Assembly (NCBI GenBank): GCA_032164245.1
Contig: JAVMKO010000021.1
Span: 8,314,285 to 8,378,284, forward strand
From: Sternotherus odoratus
Lineage: Eukaryota; Chordata; Testudines; Kinosternidae
Length of the DNA: 64,000 nucleotides
Reading direction: 5' to 3'
Shown here: one piece after another, positions 59,111-64,000 of the stretch
Layout of the letters: every line of letters starts with the position of its first letter
Position numbering within the stretch: position 1 is the stretch's first letter
Position numbers and translations under genes: made by a program
The notes under the pieces: model-generated
What the model saw: the letters and a program-made list of their open reading frames with translations, nothing else
Told to the model about the DNA's origin: nothing
The model's database searches: none

Positions 59111-59935
59111 GTGTGTCCAGACAGAACCTCACTTTTATAAGGTCTCAGAAGACCCCTCAACTAGTATACCTGCAGGGAAGTTACTTTCTGTACCTTGGAA
59201 GGACGAAGGGCTGAGCCAGCCCTGCTGGGAGCTAACCTGAGCTTCCAAACTAGCTGATTACAGGCCCAGGTGTAATCTCCCCACCAGCACCCTTGCAACA
59301 ACTAACTTAAAAATTCAGATGGCAGGACTCAAGTGCCAGCAAACAGGCACAAAAGGATCTCCTCTCCTGTAACACTTTCAACAGCTCAGAGGCGCTCAGA
59401 TACAAAGGGATTAGTGCCTTTATAGGAGCAAAGCTTGGCAGACTTCCCTCAGGCTGTCCCCCTTTCCCATCTCCAGCCCTTGCCCCTGCTCTGTCTGTAA
59501 CCATTCCTCTCGGGCTAGTTCAGATGGTCTCGGCCTTTACCTTTAGTGGATTAGGAGGTGGGGGGTGCTCCTGCTTTGTTGCGGTGAGGAAGGCTTGCAG
59601 ACGGGAACAGATTACATCAGAGAAATGCTTTAACCTGTCCTTGTGAGAGTCAGTTGGAAACCCCTCCTCCACCAGGAAAACAGCCCAACGAGCAAAAACA
59701 GGTGAAACGGACACAAAAGAAGTCCCCGGCATAGTTCATATTTATGGCTCAACCTGGATTTTGTTTGGCTTTAAATCAGGGCTGGACCATAATAACAATC
59801 TCTAACACACACAGAGGATGCCATTGCAATGATGGTAAATTCACCGAGCAAAGGGCTTGATCCTTGCAAGGTGAGGGGCACCCTGACCTTCCAGTGACAT
59901 CCTTAGGAGAGCTGGTGCACCACATCTAGCAGAGA

Positions 59936-60440
59936 GAATGGTAGAATATCAGGGTTTTAGGGGGCCCCAGAAGGTCATGTAGTCCAACTCCCTGCTCAAA
60001 ACAGGACCAATCCCCAACTAAATTATCCCAGCCAGGGCTTTGTCACTCCTGACCTTAAAAACCTCTAAGGAAGGAGATTCCACCACCTCCCTAGGTCAGG
60101 GGTCTCCAAACTACAGCCTGGGGGCCAGATCCGGCTCACAGCTTCGATTTGTTCAGCCCTCCAGCTGAGCAGGCACACTGAGCAGGCACATGGAGAAGCC
60201 GCCGCTCCCCCCCACCCCCCGCCGTGAGCTCCTGCCGGCGGCCCCATGTGCAAAGCAAAGCAGGGGAGGGTCGCAGCAGCGGCAGGAGGAGCAAAGGGGG
60301 GAATTTGCATATATTTGCATATGTTGATTTTTTTCACAGTCGCTTCGGCCCACGAAGCCCCTTCAAAAATATAATGTGGCCCTCATCTCATAAAGTTTGG
60401 AGACTCCTGTCCTAGGTAACCCGTGGATAGGCTACCAGTC
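59936..60440 (-). repeat. CR1 LINE fragment split by a hAT MITE
   Basis: CR1 runs to 60096 (GGACCAATCCCCAACTAA, CCACCACCTCCCTAGG) and resumes at 60410 with CCTAGGTAACCC. The MITE at 60097-60409 lies between. Confidence 0.85.
60097..60409. mobile_element. hAT-type MITE inserted in a CR1
   Basis: The ends CAGGGGTCTCCAAACT and AGTTTGGAGACTCCTG pair with few mismatches. Flanks CCCTAGGT (60089-60096) and TCCTAGGT (60410-60417) are an 8-bp duplication of CR1 sequence with one mismatch. Confidence 0.92.
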
Positions 60441-60504
60441 TGGGACTCCAGAGATGCAGGTTCAAGCCCCTGCCCAACAACAGATTTCCTGGGGCAAGTT
60501 ATGT

Positions 60505-60870
60505 AGGCCTGGTCTACACCTAAGACTAAGGTCAACCTAGCTAGGTTGCTCAGGGCTGTGAAAAACTCATACCCTCCTGCAAGATGTAGTTAAACCAACC
60601 TAAACCCTGGTCTAGCCACCATTAGGTCTATGGCAGACTTCTCCCATTGACCTGCCTCCTGGGGGAGTGGATTAACTACACTGTCAGCAAAGCCCCACCC
60701 CATTGCTGTCACAAGTGTCTGCACTATGGTGCTGTAGTGTAGAAAAATAGATTGGTTCAGCCGCATCGCTACAAGGGGTCTTGGGTGGATGTAGTTAAGT
60801 GGACTTAAGACTCCATGCAGGCAGCGTTATGCTGACAGAAGAATTCTGTTGATCTAGACACCACCCATAG
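60505..60870. repeat. Degraded MITE of the 'GGTCTACAC' type
   Basis: GCCTGGTCTACACCTAAG at the left, GTTGATCTAGACACC at the right, and an internal TGTAGTGTAGAAAAATAG. Boundaries approximate. Confidence 0.5.
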
Positions 60871-60960
60871 GCACCGACTTTTCAAAGTGCCATGGGGTGC
60901 TTGATCCCCAGGCTCCACCTCTTCCTGCCCCCCCCACCAGCATTCCGCATCCTCCTGCAC
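60866..60960. repeat. Truncated relative of the 21646-22009 element
   Basis: CCCATAGGCACCGACTTTTC resembles the end of that element; the remainder diverges and no far end was found. Confidence 0.4.
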
Positions 60961-61149
60961 CCCGTGAAACAGCTGTTCACAGGAGGCATGGAGAGGGAGG
61001 GGGAGGAGCAGCTCTGCAGGGTCCAGTGGGAGGCAGGAAGTGCTGGGGAGTGAAGAGGAGCAGATAGGGGGCTGCCGGTGTGTACTTTGCACCCACCATT
61101 TCGCCCCATGGATACTCAGATAAATGACCATCACATGAGACCCCAGGTG

Positions 61150-62998
61150 TGACATATGCAGCTGCATAACTGCTATTGTTTGTGTCTTGTCTACTGCAAG
61201 ATGGGAGTCCTAGGAGTCTGGCAACTGCTGGAGGGAACAGCCATTGTGTTCAATTCAGCTGCAGCTTGTTCCAGAAGAGTTGCACACCCCATGCTCTCCC
61301 TTGGCATGTAGCTTTTGTTCTCTCTGAATCTAAATGTTATGTTAGTGTAAACTTAATCTAAACTAAACTAAAAAAAAAAAACCCAGCCATTTAGCAAATT
61401 CCATTGAAACAAACCATATTAAAAACACATCAGGAACTAGGTTTTCTGACAAATGGAGACTATGTAACTGCTTGGAGTATGGAAAAATGTTACACTTAGA
61501 ATGGAGAATAGACCAAATATCATCCTGAGGCTCATTTTTATGCCCCTTGTAATTGACAACGTTAAAAAGGTTACAATTTCACATTTTTGGGGTGTCAATG
61601 ACAACTACTGCAGAACATTTCATGGACATTGTTGTGGCTTAGCAAACTTCACCGGGTTTTTTTTAATGAAGATTTTGGAAGATGAGCCAACTGAGTGTGT
61701 GTGTAGAGTGATAAACAAACCTCATGATCTCCTGCTGTTGTAACCCTCCTCCTTCCCTGCCCTCTCTTTTGTTTACTGCCATTCTTGTGTCACTTCACAT
61801 TTCGACTGTCAGATCCACAGGGAATTTTCCCCCAGTCAAGACTGACTCAGAATGGCTGGATCGGGCTCAAATATTTATATAGGTGTGTAAATCTTGCCCC
61901 CCACCTTTGCAAAAAAAAGCCTGTCACGGAGATATGGGAAAACTTGGCCACAACGCAGAACAGATGCTATCTTCCCAGTTGAGATGAGAGTCTGCTGTTG
62001 TGCAATCCCATCTTAACTCACAGTATCAGTCGCTAGGCAAAAGACCATGTTTCATAGAGAGGCGCAGTCTTGCAAGAGATTGCAACAAATACAGATCCTC
62101 TGTTGGATCTTCCTCCCATGCAGACCCGACAGACCCAGCTAAAGGAGCGCCCAATTATTCAGGCTTCAAAGGCCTGGTTCTGCTGATGCTGAGGATCTCC
62201 TATAAGGTGTTGATCTTAATTCTTAAATCCCAGTAAAATGAAGGAGAACTGAAGGATTTCAACAAGGTGTCAGAACTAGGTGACGTTAGAAGCTTCCCAA
62301 GAATAAGGCTCTAAAACAGAAACCAAAAAAAAGTTACAGCATTTTTTTTAAAGTTCTTTCCCACAGGAAATTTCCATTATTGTTGTCTTTTGCCTAAGGT
62401 GAATTCTGTTATCTGTCATTAAAAATTACAGCTGTCAGCCGTAATGCATCAGAGAAAACCAGAGGGTTGGGCTGTGGTGGTCTGAAAGGGGATTTAAGCC
62501 GTAGGTTGTTTTTATCCATCACCTCACCCTCAACTCAAGCGAAAATGCTTATTGTGCAACAAGACCAATTTAGTGTGGAACAGAGATGATGTCAGAGAGA
62601 AATATTCTCTACGCTGTTTTTGTGAGCAGATGCCTGGATGCTGATTCCTGATCATAATAGCCAAAGGCTGGGAGATACATATTTCACTCACAGATACTTT
62701 AGGACTGAGCTAGTGTGCCAAGGTATAGGTGGTGTGACTAACAGGAGGAATCTAATTAGAAGGGCAATGCAGCTTAATATGAACAGGGCACTCGAATGAG
62801 AGTCAGAACTGCTTGGTTTAAAGCCTACCTCTGCCACTGACTTACTATATGACTTGGTCAAGACACTTTGCCTCTTTGTTCCTCAGTTTCCCCACATACA
62901 ATCAGGGGATAATAATGTTCACCCATCTTTGAAAGCTACAGATGAAGGCGCTAGGCATCATTCCATCTCACATAGCAAAGCTGTCAGCTTTGTATAAC
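61150..62998. other. Intergenic stretch
   Basis: A homopolymer of A at about 61368-61380 and a MIR fragment at 62795-62925 are all that can be named. Open frames at 61501-61743 and 62000-62236 are unassigned. Confidence 0.5.
62795..62925 (+). repeat. MIR-type SINE fragment
   Basis: GAGAGTCAGAACTGCTTGG, CTCTGCCACTGACTTAC and CCTCAGTTTCCCCACAT. Confidence 0.7.
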
Positions 62999-63000
62999 TA

Positions 63001-63600
63001 CAGTAAAACCTCCATTTAACGGACTAATTCGGGCGAGGGGGGTGTCCGTTAAATCAAAAAGTCCGTTATTTAATAAAAAAGAAAAAACGAGCTGTCGGAG
63101 CAGCAGCCCGCCTGCCACAGGGTCGGGGCGGCAGCTCCGCAGCCCGCCTGGTGGTGGGACCCGGGCGGCAGCTGGGAGCCAGCAGCCAGCCCACCCAGGT
63201 CCCGGCTGCCGGGAGCCGGGAGCCGGCAGCCAGCCCGCCCGCTGGCAGGACCCGGGCGGGAGCCGGCAGCCAGCCCGCCCGCTGGCAGGACCCGGGCGGG
63301 AGCCGGCAGCCAGCCCGCCCGCTGGCAGGACCCGGGCGGGAGCCGGCAGCCAGCCCGCCCGCTGGTGGGACCCGGGCGGGAGTCGGGAGCCGGCAGCCAG
63401 CGGCCGGGACCCGGGCGGCAGCCGGGAGCCAGCCCGCCAGCTGCCGGGACCAGGGCGGCAGCCAGGAGCCAGCAGACGGCCGCCAGGGAAGGGGACCGGG
63501 GCCGCAGCAGGGAGGGGTCGCGGTCTGATATGGATCAGAAATTTTGTCCGTTGCATCCGAAATCCGTTAAATCGAGGTCCGTTAAATCGAGGTTTTACTG
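63001..63600. mobile_element. Pogo/Tigger-like MITE, 600 bp, with TA target duplication
   Basis: Terminal inverted repeats CAGTAAAACCTCCATTTAAC and GTTAAATCGAGGTTTTACTG are flanked by TA (62999-63000 and 63601-63602). This is the structure of Tc1/mariner-pogo elements. The interior (about 63100-63520) is a very GC-rich minisatellite, unlike a usual short MITE. No transposase. Confidence 0.88.
63221..63380. repeat. 40-bp GC-rich minisatellite
   Basis: Unit GCTGGCAGGACCCGGGCGGG plus AGCCGGCAGCCAGCCCGCCC, repeated exactly at 63241-63280, 63281-63320 and 63321-63360, with a diverged copy before and after. It gives long open frames in several phases on both strands (e.g. minus 62984-63643). Confidence 0.95.
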
Positions 63601-63689
63601 TACTGTGAATCTGACCTGTTAAGTCAGTCAGTGTTTTATCCATATTTTATGTAAACATACATCCATAATGTTTTAACTAGACACAGAGC

Positions 63690-63865
63690 AATTTTTAAAA
63701 ACACCCAAGAAACTTAGACGCCCGAGTCCTATTTTTGAAACTGACTTAGGGGTTTAGGACCTAAAATACCATTAATGTTCAGTAAGACTTAAGCTCCCAA
63801 GTTCCTATGAAAATGGGTCTTGGACTCCTATGGCTTTTAAACAGTTTTGACAATTTGACCCGAAT
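63690..63865 (+). repeat. Dispersed repeat, same family as 13190
   Basis: AGAAACTTAGACGCC, GACTTAGGGGTTTAGGACC and TTTTGACAATTTGACCCG. Confidence 0.45.
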
Positions 63866-64000
63866 TGCAACATCCCCTGCTGCCCTAGCTTCATGCCTCA
63901 GCTAGGACTAGAGCCAGTCCTGGGAAAGGCCCCCCCTTCAGGGGACAATAAAGCCTTGAAAAATTACACCAGCAAAAGCAAGACGGTTGAAAAGACAAAA

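Larger units (their letters stand above)
56759..59930. other. Intergenic stretch rich in CR1 and MIR fragments
   Basis: It includes a CR1-like fragment at about 57440-57510 and MIR copies at 58040-59110. The plus-strand frame at 56931-57263 has no recognised motif. Confidence 0.55.

Noticed and set aside
62984..63643. The longest open frame in the window (219 residues, minus), with further long frames on the plus strand
   Set aside because: It lies in a GC-rich minisatellite inside a pogo-like element, frames are open on both strands, and no domain is present.

Overview
This is a vertebrate nuclear genome window, and the interspersed repeats point to a turtle or close relative. They include a tRNA-type SINE with a CR1-like tail, many CR1 fragments, MIR/CORE-type SINE fragments, several short hAT elements and two Helitrons. 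No prokaryotic gene, operon or CRISPR array is present.

The one clear protein-coding gene is GRHL3 (grainyhead-like transcription factor 3), on the minus strand across the left half of the window. Fifteen coding exons were placed by translation. All have GT donors and AG acceptors and all join in frame. The initiator exon is at 34490-34506 and the last exon in the window is at 2785-2849. Together they give about 565 residues. The final exon, which should encode roughly the last 37 residues and the 3' UTR, was not found in 1-2784 and must lie beyond the left edge. Notable details are a first exon with only 17 coding bases followed by a 12.25-kb intron 1, a 38-bp micro-exon (5237-5274) with an alanine run, and a long TG/CA microsatellite 27 bases inside the donor of the preceding exon.

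The region just upstream of the start codon (34566-34793) holds eight CAGGTA/CAGGTG (E2-box) motifs, a CAGCTG and an inverted CCAAT box. This is far more than chance predicts and is a candidate regulatory module.

From 34.8 to 64 kb I found no convincing exon. In mammals the neighbour on this side is IFNLR1, but nothing here resembles it. The stretch is intergenic sequence full of repeats: compound GT/GA microsatellites, a candidate solo LTR, a hAT element with decayed transposase that was later invaded by a Helitron, a TA hairpin, several hAT mini-elements with 8-bp target duplications, and a 600-bp pogo/Tigger-like element carrying a GC-rich 40-bp minisatellite.

The transposon boundaries are the sharpest non-genic information here. 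Duplications of 8 bp (hAT), TA (pogo) and 13 bp (SINE-like), and A|T junctions (Helitron), can be read directly and order several nested insertions in time.
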